DNA of 7,349 nucleotides from an uncultured Planctomycetaceae bacterium (GTDB lineage Bacteria > Planctomycetota > Planctomycetia > Pirellulales > Pirellulaceae): positions 1 through 7,349 of the forward strand of contig CAIXSC010000773.1 of assembly GCA_903921945.1 (NCBI GenBank). The letters are read 5' to 3'. A program made the translations under genes and the position numbers. The notes beneath the pieces were generated by a model. The model had not been told where the DNA came from. It was given only the letters and a program-made list of their open reading frames with translations, and ran no database searches. Of the stretch, positions 1-6,338 are shown piece after piece (within the stretch, counting starts at the first letter, position 1; each line of letters opens with the position of its first letter).

Positions 1-28
1 CCGGCCGTCGCCTTCGGCTCGGCGGTAA

Positions 29-97
29 ACGACGGCGGCGGGAGGTTGGCAACGACGGCGGCGGGAGGTTTGCGACGACGGCGGCGGGAGGTTTGTG
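29..97. repeat. 23-bp tandem repeat, three copies
   Basis: Three adjacent 23-bp units start at 29, 52 and 75. Each begins ACGACGGCGGCGGGAGGTT; they differ only in the last few bases. The block lies in the non-coding stretch downstream of the minus-strand sialidase-like gene that ends at 154. No convincing gene is seen in 1-153. The plus-strand frame from base 1 stays open to a TAG at 190-192, but its translation is repeat-derived Gly/Arg/Ala with no family signature. Function unknown. Confidence 0.85.
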
Positions 98-153
98 CTG
101 ATTCGATGGCGCTGGGTTGGCCCTCGATCACGCGACAAGAGCGGATCGCGGTT

Positions 154-1389
154 TCATCGCGCGAGAAGCGGCGCGATGTCACGGCCGTTTAGGAGCCAAC
201 TGAGGTTGAACGACACGATTTGAACAGCGGCATGCGAGCCCTTCGGTCCGCCCTCGAACAAGAGGTAGATTTTGCCTTCGCTCGGGGTGCCTTTGCGGCC
301 CACTCCTAAATTCGAATAAGCGCTCGGGCCGTCGTAGACGAGCCGCTTGACCGGCCAAGTCCGGCCGCCATCAAAGCTCGCCCAGACCGTCGCCTTCTCG
401 CGGCCGGTGGCGATCGACGCCCCGACCTGTTTGGGCAGCGATCCTGCGTTGTTGTCGACATTGCTATAGAGCAGGACATCATGGCCATCGACCGGCAGGC
501 GGATCATGCCGCCCATGAGTCCATACGAGGTGCCGCGGGCGCCATCCGGCAGGTCAGGGCTGCGGTAGGCCCCGATCCAAAGTTCGCCGCCATCTTCGCT
601 GTGCGCCATGAACCGGTTGCCGCGGCTCATGTGCTCGCGCGAATTGTAGAGGATCCGGCCATCAGAGAGCTCGGCAAGCGCCGCTTCGCCTGTGCCCAGC
701 ACCGGGAACGGTTTGCTCGTCTGCCAAACCGCGCCGCCATCGTCGCTGTAAAGAGCCGTGCTGTAATGGTAGGGCCGCCATTCCACCGCATTGGAATTCT
801 TCGGCCCCATAATCCGCGCAGGCATCAGCAAACGGCCTTTGTGTTTTCCAAAGGCGAGCGTAATGCCACATTGCATCGCCGCCACCCCTTCCAGCTTGGG
901 AATATTGCCAAAGCCGTCCGGCTTCAAAGAGACGCTCTCCCGTGTCCAAGTAGCGCCCGAGTCACGGCTGCGGAAGAGCCAGCCCTCGGGTGGATTCACA
1001 TAGAGGATGTCCCCCTTGGTTTCGTCGACGATCCCGCGGCCCCCTTTGGCGTCCGAAGCCAGCAGGATATCGGCGTCCCAAGTCTTCCCGCCATCGCGGC
1101 TGCGGCGGCAGTTGCCGCCACCCGGCGATTGAAATGCCACCACGGTCCCGTCTTTCGCCGTCAACACGCCACCCCAGCCACCGCGATTGGTCCACAACTG
1201 TTGCATCGGGACAAATAACGGCTCGCCAAGAAACTCTTCCAGACGCGACGCGACAGCGTATCCGCCGGCTTCGGCTTCGGCCCCGGCCCCGGCCGCGTCC
1301 GAGGACGTCTGCGCTCGCAACAGGGTCAGCGGCAACATCATCAAAACGGCGAACAGCGGAAGCGCGATTCTCATTGGTGGGATTCTCAT
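154..1389 (-). CDS. Secreted Asp-box sialidase-like protein (GH33-type beta-propeller)
   Basis: The 411-residue protein has an N-terminal signal peptide (hydrophobic 7-24, likely cleaved near LLRAQ), then an acidic/Ala-Gly linker (30-43) and a sialidase-type six-bladed propeller. Five Asp boxes (S-x-D-x-G-x-x-W) lie at 97-104, 141-148, 215-222, 264-271 and 338-345. The segment GEAALAELSDGRILYNSRE (234-252) and the later YSN (358-360) and LLFE (376-379) resemble the Glu/Arg and nucleophile-Tyr regions of bacterial sialidases: E235, R251, R330 and Y358 are candidate catalytic or carboxylate-binding residues. The loop that normally carries the acid/base Asp instead reads SPGGGN (88-93), so sialidase activity is uncertain. 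The protein probably acts outside the cytoplasm on glycans. The start at 1389 lacks a Shine-Dalgarno; Met6 (1374) is an equally good alternative. It lies 115 bp downstream of a second sialidase-like gene on the same strand and has no clear promoter of its own, so co-transcription is plausible. Confidence 0.88.
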   Translation of the reverse strand: MRIPPMRIALPLFAVLMMLPLTLLRAQTSSDAAGAGAEAEAGGYAVASRLEEFLGEPLFVPMQQLWTNRGGWGGVLTAKDGTVVAFQSPGGGNCRRSRDGGKTWDADILLASDAKGGRGIVDETKGDILYVNPPEGWLFRSRDSGATWTRESVSLKPDGFGNIPKLEGVAAMQCGITLAFGKHKGRLLMPARIMGPKNSNAVEWRPYHYSTALYSDDGGAVWQTSKPFPVLGTGEAALAELSDGRILYNSREHMSRGNRFMAHSEDGGELWIGAYRSPDLPDGARGTSYGLMGGMIRLPVDGHDVLLYSNVDNNAGSLPKQVGASIATGREKATVWASFDGGRTWPVKRLVYDGPSAYSNLGVGRKGTPSEGKIYLLFEGGPKGSHAAVQIVSFNLSWLLNGRDIAPLLAR

Positions 1390-1504
1390 ACGAAAGACAA
1401 GCGGGGCCGCGAATACACGAGGAGCGAACTATCCATCCACAATGTCGAACCTGATAAGCCACAACGGCGGCCATAGGACGATGGCTTCGCTGTGCGGAAA
1501 CAGC

Positions 1505-2584
1505 TCATTTGCCGAGTTTCGCGCGGGGGATGCGGAGGAAGAAAACTCCGGGACCGCCCGCCTGTTTCGTGTCGACGTCGTAAAACACCACGCCGATCGC
1601 GTCTTTGTCCAGCTCCACAGTGCGCGGGCACGCGCGGCCGCCGATCGCCCGGCCTGGGTTGTAATATTCGTAGCTGTCCGGCCAAGTCCGGCCGTCGTCA
1701 CGCGAGAGTCGATAGCGAATCCGCTCGCCGCCAAACCCAGGTCCAAGGATTTCCGACGCGAGCAACAGGCCATCCGACAAGCAAACAAGCTCGTGGCGCC
1801 ATCCTTGTTCTTTCACGTTGGGAAAATCGGCGATCGCCGTCCAGCTCCGACCCTCGTCCGTGGATCGCAGGCCGGCACCGCTCACAAAAGTTCCCAGGGG
1901 GGTGCGAACGATCGGCACAAGCCCATGCAATCGGCCATCGCCAAACGAACGCGCCGACTGGTTGGCTTCGTCAAATACAAAGGTGCGATCGTCCAAGGAA
2001 ACGAGCCAAGTGCCGGCTGACAGTTCCACCAGTGGATGTCGGATGACGCTTCGTTTCGTCGGATCGCGCGGGAACTCCCGCGGCTTGTCCCAGTTTCGTC
2101 CGTCGTCGCGCGAGACGGCGTAAATCACCGATCGCGGCTCGCTCTCGTTGGTGTCGGTGCTCCAACGGTTCCACGCATGCACAACCCGCCCGTCCGCCAA
2201 GGCTGTGAGCGACCCGGGGTAGTACGACTTATCCATGGTGTGCGGAAAAGGTTGCGGCTCGGACCAAGTTTGGCCCAGATCCGTCGAACGGGCCATTCGC
2301 AAGTCGCGGTGGTTTACGCGTCCATAGGTCACGACCAAAACCCCGCCGCGGGTCAGGCAGACCGATGGGTGAATATGGCCATTCACCGCGTCGCCGATGC
2401 GAACCAAGCCAGCGGAAGCCGGAGGCTCCGCTGCCCAAGCCGGCAGGCCCTGCAGACCCGTCAGGCCCGTCAGACCGATCGATAACACCGCGCTTCGTGC
2501 CAACATGCCAGCGGCCAAGAACGCCGCCGGTTGGAAGCGGAGGAATAGGGGCACACGGAGCCGTGGGAAAACGCAGCTCAACAT
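1505..2584 (-). CDS. Secreted Asp-box sialidase-family protein
   Basis: The 359-residue protein has an Arg-containing N-terminus, a hydrophobic stretch (31-48) and a likely signal cleavage at AWA-AEPP (49-55). Four Asp boxes are visible: STDLGQTW (100-107), SRDDGRNW (158-165), STDEGRSW (241-248) and SRDDGRTW (294-301). Between them are the regularly spaced L-x-D-G / V-x-L strands of a sialidase-like propeller (for example ALADGRVVHAW 128-138 and LVCLSDGLLLASE 266-278). I cannot place a convincing nucleophile Tyr/Glu pair or a complete Arg triad, so the substrate is unknown; a sialidase-fold glycan-binding or glycosidase role is the most that can be said. It is shorter than its downstream neighbour and not an obvious recent duplicate of it. 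The ATG at 2584 has only weak ribosome-binding sequence; Met27 is an alternative but would remove the basic n-region. A candidate promoter lies about 58 bp upstream. Confidence 0.85.
   Translation of the reverse strand: MLSCVFPRLRVPLFLRFQPAAFLAAGMLARSAVLSIGLTGLTGLQGLPAWAAEPPASAGLVRIGDAVNGHIHPSVCLTRGGVLVVTYGRVNHRDLRMARSTDLGQTWSEPQPFPHTMDKSYYPGSLTALADGRVVHAWNRWSTDTNESEPRSVIYAVSRDDGRNWDKPREFPRDPTKRSVIRHPLVELSAGTWLVSLDDRTFVFDEANQSARSFGDGRLHGLVPIVRTPLGTFVSGAGLRSTDEGRSWTAIADFPNVKEQGWRHELVCLSDGLLLASEILGPGFGGERIRYRLSRDDGRTWPDSYEYYNPGRAIGGRACPRTVELDKDAIGVVFYDVDTKQAGGPGVFFLRIPRAKLGK
2444..2479 (-). repeat. 9-bp tandem repeat inside a signal peptide
   Basis: About four imperfect 9-bp units related to CAGGCCCGT (plus strand) lie end to end. 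In the minus-strand gene they encode the LTGLTGLQG part of the signal peptide's hydrophobic core (residues about 38-46). The unit is a multiple of three, so copy-number change would lengthen or shorten the core in frame. Confidence 0.6.
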
Positions 2585-2641
2585 GGTCGGTTACCGCCAA
2601 AGGCCAAAGCGAACACCCATCACGACAAGACGAGCGGGCGG

Positions 2642-2671
2642 ATTGTAGCCTGCGGTTCGAGCCTCGCGAAA
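2642..2671 (-). promoter_or_regulatory. Candidate sigma70-type promoter for the 1505-2584 gene
   Basis: Read on the minus strand, a -10-like TACAAT (2647-2642, five of six to consensus) follows a weak -35-like TTTCGC (2671-2666) with an 18-bp spacer. Transcription would begin around 2635, giving a leader of roughly 50 nt. The -10 sits in the context GGCTACAATCC, which resembles the other candidate promoters in the window. The -35 match is poor, so this rests mainly on the -10. Confidence 0.4.
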
Positions 2672-2680
2672 TGCGGGCTC
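2659..2680 (-). terminator. Weak hairpin downstream of the dockerin-domain gene
   Basis: GAGCC (2659-2663) pairs with GGCTC (2676-2680), and inside them CGC (2665-2667) pairs with GCG (2673-2675), leaving one bulged base and a 5-nt loop. It lies 24 bp past the stop of the minus-strand gene ending at 2704. There is no U-tract on either strand, and it overlaps the candidate -35 of the next gene, so a terminator role is only a possibility. Confidence 0.22.
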
Positions 2681-2703
2681 CAGAAATGACAACGGCGTCC
2701 CGA

Positions 2704-4443
2704 CTAGCCGTTGAAGGTCAATGCCACCTTGCCTTGGGAGAGCCGACCTGCGGCATCGGATACAACATAGACGAACTGTTCGTAGGAGCCGATCATCCCA
2801 GGACGGAAGACGATCTCGTTGGTGGATCGATCGACTTCAATCGTCGCTCCGAAAGACGTCTCGACGGACAGGGCGGTCAACGTGGCGAGTTTCGACACGC
2901 TGACCAGCCGAAGTGGCGATCCCGACGGGCTCGAGTCGTTCGCCAGCACATTCAACCGTACGGGACCGTTCAACTGGCCAAACTGGAAGAAATCGTCGGT
3001 GACCACAGGAGCCAGCGGATCGCGCGGCACCACCAGCGACACCAGCGCGGACGAAAACCCGGCCGAGGCACCAATGGGCGTGTACAGGAAGGCGTACACA
3101 TTGAGTCCGATTCCGTCCGGCGCCGAGAAACCGGGCGCGGGGTCATACTTCAACCCCGCCAGGATCGCATTCACTTGGTCAATCGGACCTGTGATCCAGG
3201 CTTCACCGCCGGGTTGCGGATAAAAGGTGGCATCCAAGGAGATAATGTCGCTGGAGAGCGTTCCCGCGATTGCTAGCCCGTAAGGCGGCTCGTTCGGACG
3301 GAAGCTCACCAGCACGCCAACGGAACCCGGCGCGTTCCGATCGCCCTGAATGGAAATCAAGCCGTTGCCCGCCGCGTCACGGAACAGGATGGCGGCCCCG
3401 GGGGAACTGGCGCGAATTTCCGCCGGTGCGGACACGCTGAACGGGAGCGGTTGGCCAGGATCGACTTCGATGCTCACGTACACCGTCGCCTCGGCACGAT
3501 TGCCCGCCGCATCTTCCACCGTGTAGGTGAAGAAATCGAATTTGCGGAAGCTTTCGCCCGGCGTGTACCTCACCAGAGTTCGTCCCGTACCGGCAGCGTC
3601 GACAATGATTTCGGCTGTGCCCAGCGAGGCATCGCCGACAGCGACAACCCGCAAACCGGCATCCGAGCCGATCTCGTCGCCGCCATCCGCGCCGCCATCC
3701 ATGCCGCCACCTGCCGTATCGTTCTCTAAAACGTCAATCTCGGCAACCGGGAATTCGGTAGCGGTCACCGGCAGTGTTCGAGAGAAGTAGTCATCCACGG
3801 CCACCAAGCGTCGGGTGACCCGGCTGTCGCCACCGTCATTCAGGTCGTTAATGACGATCAACGCATCTTGCGGTGTCACCCAGCGATCGCCGGTCACATC
3901 CACCATCATGTCGTTCATCTCTTGCGGAACTCGGTTCGGCAGGAACGTGGTCGGCGCCGAATTGAGAAAATTGATCACCACCAAGGCATCGACGGGAGCC
4001 AAGACGCCATCGTTGTTGATGTCCATCGGAGCCGCCGGATTGTGGAGCCCATGGTCGAGCGGATCGACGAATTCCATCGCCCCATCGACGACTCGAAAAT
4101 CCCACTCCATACCTTCCCAGGCGAAGGTGTAAACCGTCTCGGCGTCACCCGTGGCTCCACGGAAGTCGTCCCGCACGGACGCGGCGAGCGTGGCATCGCT
4201 CAGACGATCGATGTTCATGCCCAACTTCGAGCCAAGCCAGTCTGTCATGCGTTCGGCCAAAGCGAGCCGCGGGTCGTCGCCCACGATGGTGCCGGAAACT
4301 CCATCCGCATTCGTGAGCACGCCGTTGTTCAGGCGGAATGAGAACAGATCGACGTCCGCCGCCATCAGGCACCGTTGCTCGAAGTTCTCGATCGCCAGCG
4401 CACGAGCGAATTTCAAGCGACGCGAACGGCGGTTGCGAGCCAT
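2704..4443 (-). CDS. Exported dockerin-like / cadherin-like domain protein (planctomycete type)
   Basis: The 579-residue protein starts with a basic N-terminus (MARNRRSRRLKF) and then FEQRCLMAAD (21-30). This is the Arg-rich plus E-x-R-x-L-(L/M)-A-A-D arrangement typical of many large planctomycete exported proteins. Two dockerin-type loops follow: D141-x-N143-x-D145-G...D152 with ALVVINFLN, and D182-x-T184-x-D186...D193 with ALIVINDLN, a paired type I dockerin-like module. Residues about 214-327 form a cadherin-like/tandem-95 domain (VLENDT, VRYTPG, FTYTVEDAAGN) carrying a Gly/Asp-rich insert (245-263). Residues 335-475 look like a divergent related domain (AILAGLKYDPAPGF), and 479-578 are a second clear cadherin-like domain (LNVLANDS, FVYVVSDAAG). 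The likely role is a calcium-binding surface or secreted scaffold; the ligand is unknown. The start at 4443 was chosen because AAGGA lies 8 nt upstream and the planctomycete N-terminal motif then falls near residue 21. The frame extends to an ATG at 4647, overlapping the upstream gene, but the extra 68 residues look non-coding and would span the promoter. Confidence 0.85.
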   Translation of the reverse strand: MARNRRSRRLKFARALAIENFEQRCLMAADVDLFSFRLNNGVLTNADGVSGTIVGDDPRLALAERMTDWLGSKLGMNIDRLSDATLAASVRDDFRGATGDAETVYTFAWEGMEWDFRVVDGAMEFVDPLDHGLHNPAAPMDINNDGVLAPVDALVVINFLNSAPTTFLPNRVPQEMNDMMVDVTGDRWVTPQDALIVINDLNDGGDSRVTRRLVAVDDYFSRTLPVTATEFPVAEIDVLENDTAGGGMDGGADGGDEIGSDAGLRVVAVGDASLGTAEIIVDAAGTGRTLVRYTPGESFRKFDFFTYTVEDAAGNRAEATVYVSIEVDPGQPLPFSVSAPAEIRASSPGAAILFRDAAGNGLISIQGDRNAPGSVGVLVSFRPNEPPYGLAIAGTLSSDIISLDATFYPQPGGEAWITGPIDQVNAILAGLKYDPAPGFSAPDGIGLNVYAFLYTPIGASAGFSSALVSLVVPRDPLAPVVTDDFFQFGQLNGPVRLNVLANDSSPSGSPLRLVSVSKLATLTALSVETSFGATIEVDRSTNEIVFRPGMIGSYEQFVYVVSDAAGRLSQGKVALTFNG

Positions 4444-4451
4444 AACGAGGT

Positions 4452-4456
4452 TCCTT
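4452..4456 (-). promoter_or_regulatory. Ribosome binding site fixing the start at 4443
   Basis: On the minus strand AAGGA (4456-4452) precedes the ATG at 4443 by 8 nt. This favours the 579-residue reading over the ATG at 4647. That distal ATG has a GGAG 5 nt upstream but would create a 68-residue extension without recognisable features. Confidence 0.65.
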
Positions 4457-4506
4457 GGGCGGTCGCCCCTGAAATCGCGTTTCGAAGTTAACCTAGGAGG
4501 CGGTGA

Positions 4507-4547
4507 CGATATCAACCCACACGGCCACCGGAGCTGGCTCGATATCG
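4507..4547 (-). promoter_or_regulatory. Inverted repeat / possible structured leader
   Basis: CGATATC (4507-4513) and GATATCG (4541-4547) are perfect inverted 7-mers. Nested inside them GCCA (4524-4527) and TGGC (4535-4538) can pair around a 7-nt loop. The element lies between the candidate promoter (4604-4631) and the start (4443) of the dockerin-domain gene, so it would be in its 5' leader. It could be an RNA structure or a two-site operator. GATATC is itself palindromic, so the pairing may be partly incidental. Confidence 0.3.
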
Positions 4548-4603
4548 GACCAGGAAAGCCCGGGACTCGCCGGTGGACATGTAGTGGTGATCCACGCTCC
4601 GAC

Positions 4604-4631
4604 AGTGTAGGGGGTATCGGATCGACGTCAA
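4604..4631 (-). promoter_or_regulatory. Promoter for the dockerin-domain gene
   Basis: On the minus strand TTGACG (4631-4626, five of six to TTGACA) is followed by a 16-bp spacer and TACACT (4609-4604, four of six to TATAAT). Transcription would start near 4597, giving a leader of about 150 nt. The -35 overlaps the TGA stop of the ATP-grasp gene (4628-4630), so this gene can be transcribed independently of its upstream neighbour. Confidence 0.55.
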
Positions 4632-6274
4632 CGTTCACTTGGACCATTTCCGCTCCGACCTTCTACCAATCCGGACAGGCGGTCGAGCAACCGCGTTTCG
4701 AGGCCCACGAGTAGTTGCTGAAACGACTCGACGGTGGTTCCCTGCTGGCCGTAGGCGAGCAAGGTGCAGATGGGACTTCCAGGGACGATTCGGGTCAAGC
4801 TTGCCGGGATATCCGCGAACCGGGCCTGCGGAGAGAAGGCGGTCGCGCTACCGGGCCTCGCTTGGTTGGCGTGGCTTTCGAGGTCATCTATTCCTTTTAG
4901 CTGCAATAGTTTATCGCTTAACCAGTGGTTGGAAGTTTGGACGGATGCGTCGCGGAATCCGCGGGCCGATACGGGGCTTCGAGAACCACGGTTCGAGCCG
5001 CTGGCGGCATCGAGCGCGGTCGTCGTCGAGGGGCTATCCTGGAGGCGTTCAGGCCAGATCACGGGAGAACGGGCGTACACAATCCATTTACCGCGGGCGA
5101 TTCCAGGAACGCCGAGCGGCAAACGAGCGGGTTCGATGCCTGCCGCGTGGAGGGTTTCGTCGACCGGTTGCCCCCGCCAGACGGCCGCGTGAAGGCCGAC
5201 GAGTGAACGGGCCAGCCCCGCGGTCCCGGCTGCGGGATGAACGGCCGCGGGATGTTGCGCGGGTGGTTCGGGCAGCGGCAGTTGATCGTCCTGCTCGAAC
5301 AGCTCGGCGGACGCCGGGTATCGAGGGTTGACTTCGAGTACCCAGCAGTGCTGGTCACGTAGGGCCACGTCCACACCGATGATGCCGCGCAGTGCGAACC
5401 GTCGCGCGAGCAGTTCCCCCAGTCGTTGGAGTGATTCTTGAACTGTGGGCTCCACGTTAACCGTGATGGAACCGCGGTAAACGAACGCCATTTCCCGGCG
5501 AGTCGCGGGGCCGATGCCGTGGCCGCTCGACGCGGGACCGCAATCGCCACCGGATGATTCGCCGGGTAGCGTTGACCGGGCACCGATGTCCAGTCCATGA
5601 AACTGCTGGGCAATTCCGAGCAGACGGGCTTGGCCATCGGCCATGAGGAAGGTGGCGCCCACGATTGGCGTTTCGGCGGGAAGCTGGCGTTGGAAGTAAT
5701 AGCGGCGTGAGGGCGGCGGGTAGGAAACTCGCTGCGTCGGAAATGGGTTCGCCGTGTTCGGCCTGGCTGCTGCGTTCGGCGTGGACGCTGCGGTTTGCGT
5801 GGATGCTGCGGGCTCGGCGAGGGCAGGGTGGTGGATGGAAATGCCGAGCCCGCCGCCCGAGCGGCGCGGTTTCCGGAGCCATTCGCCCGTGTCGGGGACC
5901 CGATGGCCGGGGATGACGGCGAGGGTTGGCCACCCCTCCTGGCGAAGCACGGCGGCGAGTCGCAGCGGATCGCGGACATGGCGCAAGGCGCGACCGGCGA
6001 CTCCCCACAGGGGCCGAGTGGCGGCGAGCTTGTCCAGGATGCGGGCATGATTCTCGGGACCGCCCGTGTAGATCCAGGGGGCGTCGGGGGACTGGGCGAA
6101 GGCGTCGAGCCACGATGCGGGGTCGCTGCTTGCCTGGCAACAGGGGCCCGTGTTGCGCAAATCTTCATCTGCGAATTGATCGATCGACCATGGGGCGAAA
6201 CCGGCGCGCACCGCCGACTCGGCGGCCGCTCGGACGCTCGCTCCCAGCAGGATCAGGGGTGGTGGCGGTGACAG
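4628..6274 (-). CDS. ATP-grasp protein associated with the H4MPT C1 gene cluster
   Basis: With the start used here the protein has 548 residues. The N-terminus (LILLGASVRAAAESAVRAGF, about 7-26) resembles the Gly-containing first strand of the family's pre-ATP-grasp domain. YTGGPENHARILD (69-81) and LRHVRDPLRLA (97-107) resemble conserved segments that follow. The ATP-grasp core shows KPRRSGGGLGI (135-145, nucleotide-binding Lys and Gly-rich loop), GIIGVDVAL (307-315) and VLEVNPRYPASAE (312-region strand then 314-316 E-x-N, metal ligands). The C-terminal module has ADIPASLTRIVPGSPICTLLAYG (487-509). ATP-grasp enzymes join a carboxylate to an amine or thiol using ATP. Relatives occur in H4MPT gene islands of methylotrophs and planctomycetes, and the divergent fae supports a one-carbon role, perhaps cofactor biosynthesis, but the substrate is unproven. 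Odd points are the low-complexity inserts at about 155-181 and 410-475. There is no ATG, GTG or TTG in frame between a TAA (6287-6289) and GTG at 6211. CTG at 6274 has an ideal ribosome binding site, whereas GTG 6211 would delete the conserved Gly-Ala-Ser-Val-Arg segment. Confidence 0.82.
   Translation of the reverse strand: MSPPPPLILLGASVRAAAESAVRAGFAPWSIDQFADEDLRNTGPCCQASSDPASWLDAFAQSPDAPWIYTGGPENHARILDKLAATRPLWGVAGRALRHVRDPLRLAAVLRQEGWPTLAVIPGHRVPDTGEWLRKPRRSGGGLGISIHHPALAEPAASTQTAASTPNAAARPNTANPFPTQRVSYPPPSRRYYFQRQLPAETPIVGATFLMADGQARLLGIAQQFHGLDIGARSTLPGESSGGDCGPASSGHGIGPATRREMAFVYRGSITVNVEPTVQESLQRLGELLARRFALRGIIGVDVALRDQHCWVLEVNPRYPASAELFEQDDQLPLPEPPAQHPAAVHPAAGTAGLARSLVGLHAAVWRGQPVDETLHAAGIEPARLPLGVPGIARGKWIVYARSPVIWPERLQDSPSTTTALDAASGSNRGSRSPVSARGFRDASVQTSNHWLSDKLLQLKGIDDLESHANQARPGSATAFSPQARFADIPASLTRIVPGSPICTLLAYGQQGTTVESFQQLLVGLETRLLDRLSGLVEGRSGNGPSER
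5756..5809 (-). repeat. 18-bp tandem repeat encoding a 6-residue repeat
   Basis: Three 18-bp units on the minus strand encode AASTQT, AASTPN and AAARPN (residues 156-173 of the ATP-grasp protein). They lie in a flexible insert after the Gly-rich nucleotide loop. The unit keeps the reading frame, so the insert can grow or shrink without breaking the gene. Confidence 0.7.
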
Positions 6275-6282
6275 TGGAAAGG

Positions 6283-6288
6283 CTCCTT
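6283..6288 (-). promoter_or_regulatory. Ribosome binding site supporting a CTG start
   Basis: A consensus AAGGAG (6288-6283 on the minus strand) stands 8 nt before the in-frame CTG at 6274-6272. GTG 6211 is about 70 nt away from it and has only an unremarkable GAG upstream. This is the main argument for starting the ATP-grasp protein at 6274. Confidence 0.6.
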
Positions 6289-6310
6289 AACGCCTGCGTT
6301 TTTCGACCTC

Positions 6311-6338
6311 GGAGATGCAAACCGCCTGGGATTGCAAA
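6311..6338 (+). repeat. Direct repeat in the divergent control region
   Basis: GGAGATGCAAA (6311-6321) and GGGATTGCAAA (6328-6338) match at 8 of 11 positions and start 17 bp apart. They lie between the divergent ATP-grasp and fae genes, and the second copy overlaps the candidate fae -35. They could be a tandem operator site; no protein family can be named from the sequence. Confidence 0.3.

Noticed and set aside
131..150. CGCGA/TCGCG hairpin downstream of the first sialidase-like gene as a terminator
   Set aside because: Only a 5-bp stem with a 10-nt loop and no T-run; expected by chance in GC-rich DNA.
1..192. Plus-strand frame open from base 1 to TAG at 190-192 as the end of a gene
   Set aside because: The translation is repeat-derived and low complexity, and its end overlaps the antisense sialidase-like gene; without the left flank there is no support.
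481..1218. Long plus-strand open frame (245 residues)
   Set aside because: It is antisense to the sialidase-like gene, whose five Asp boxes show the real reading frame; the plus-strand product is an Arg/Ala-rich shadow.
1489..1504. Hairpin GCTGT/ACAGC directly after the upstream sialidase-like gene as a terminator
   Set aside because: Only a 5-bp stem with no U-tract; too weak to call.
2365..3276. Plus-strand open frame of 303 residues
   Set aside because: Antisense to the signal-peptide end of one gene and the cadherin-like end of another; Arg/Gly-rich composition and no domain signature.
4444..4647. 68-residue N-terminal extension of the dockerin-domain protein starting at ATG 4647
   Set aside because: The extension has no recognisable features, overlaps the upstream ATP-grasp gene and spans a good promoter; ATG 4443 has AAGGA 8 nt upstream and puts the planctomycete export motif in its usual place.
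5059..6168. Long minus-strand open frame (369 residues) within the ATP-grasp gene
   Set aside because: Pro/Ser/Arg-rich shadow in another frame of a GC-rich gene; the ATP-grasp motifs are in the frame ending at 4628.
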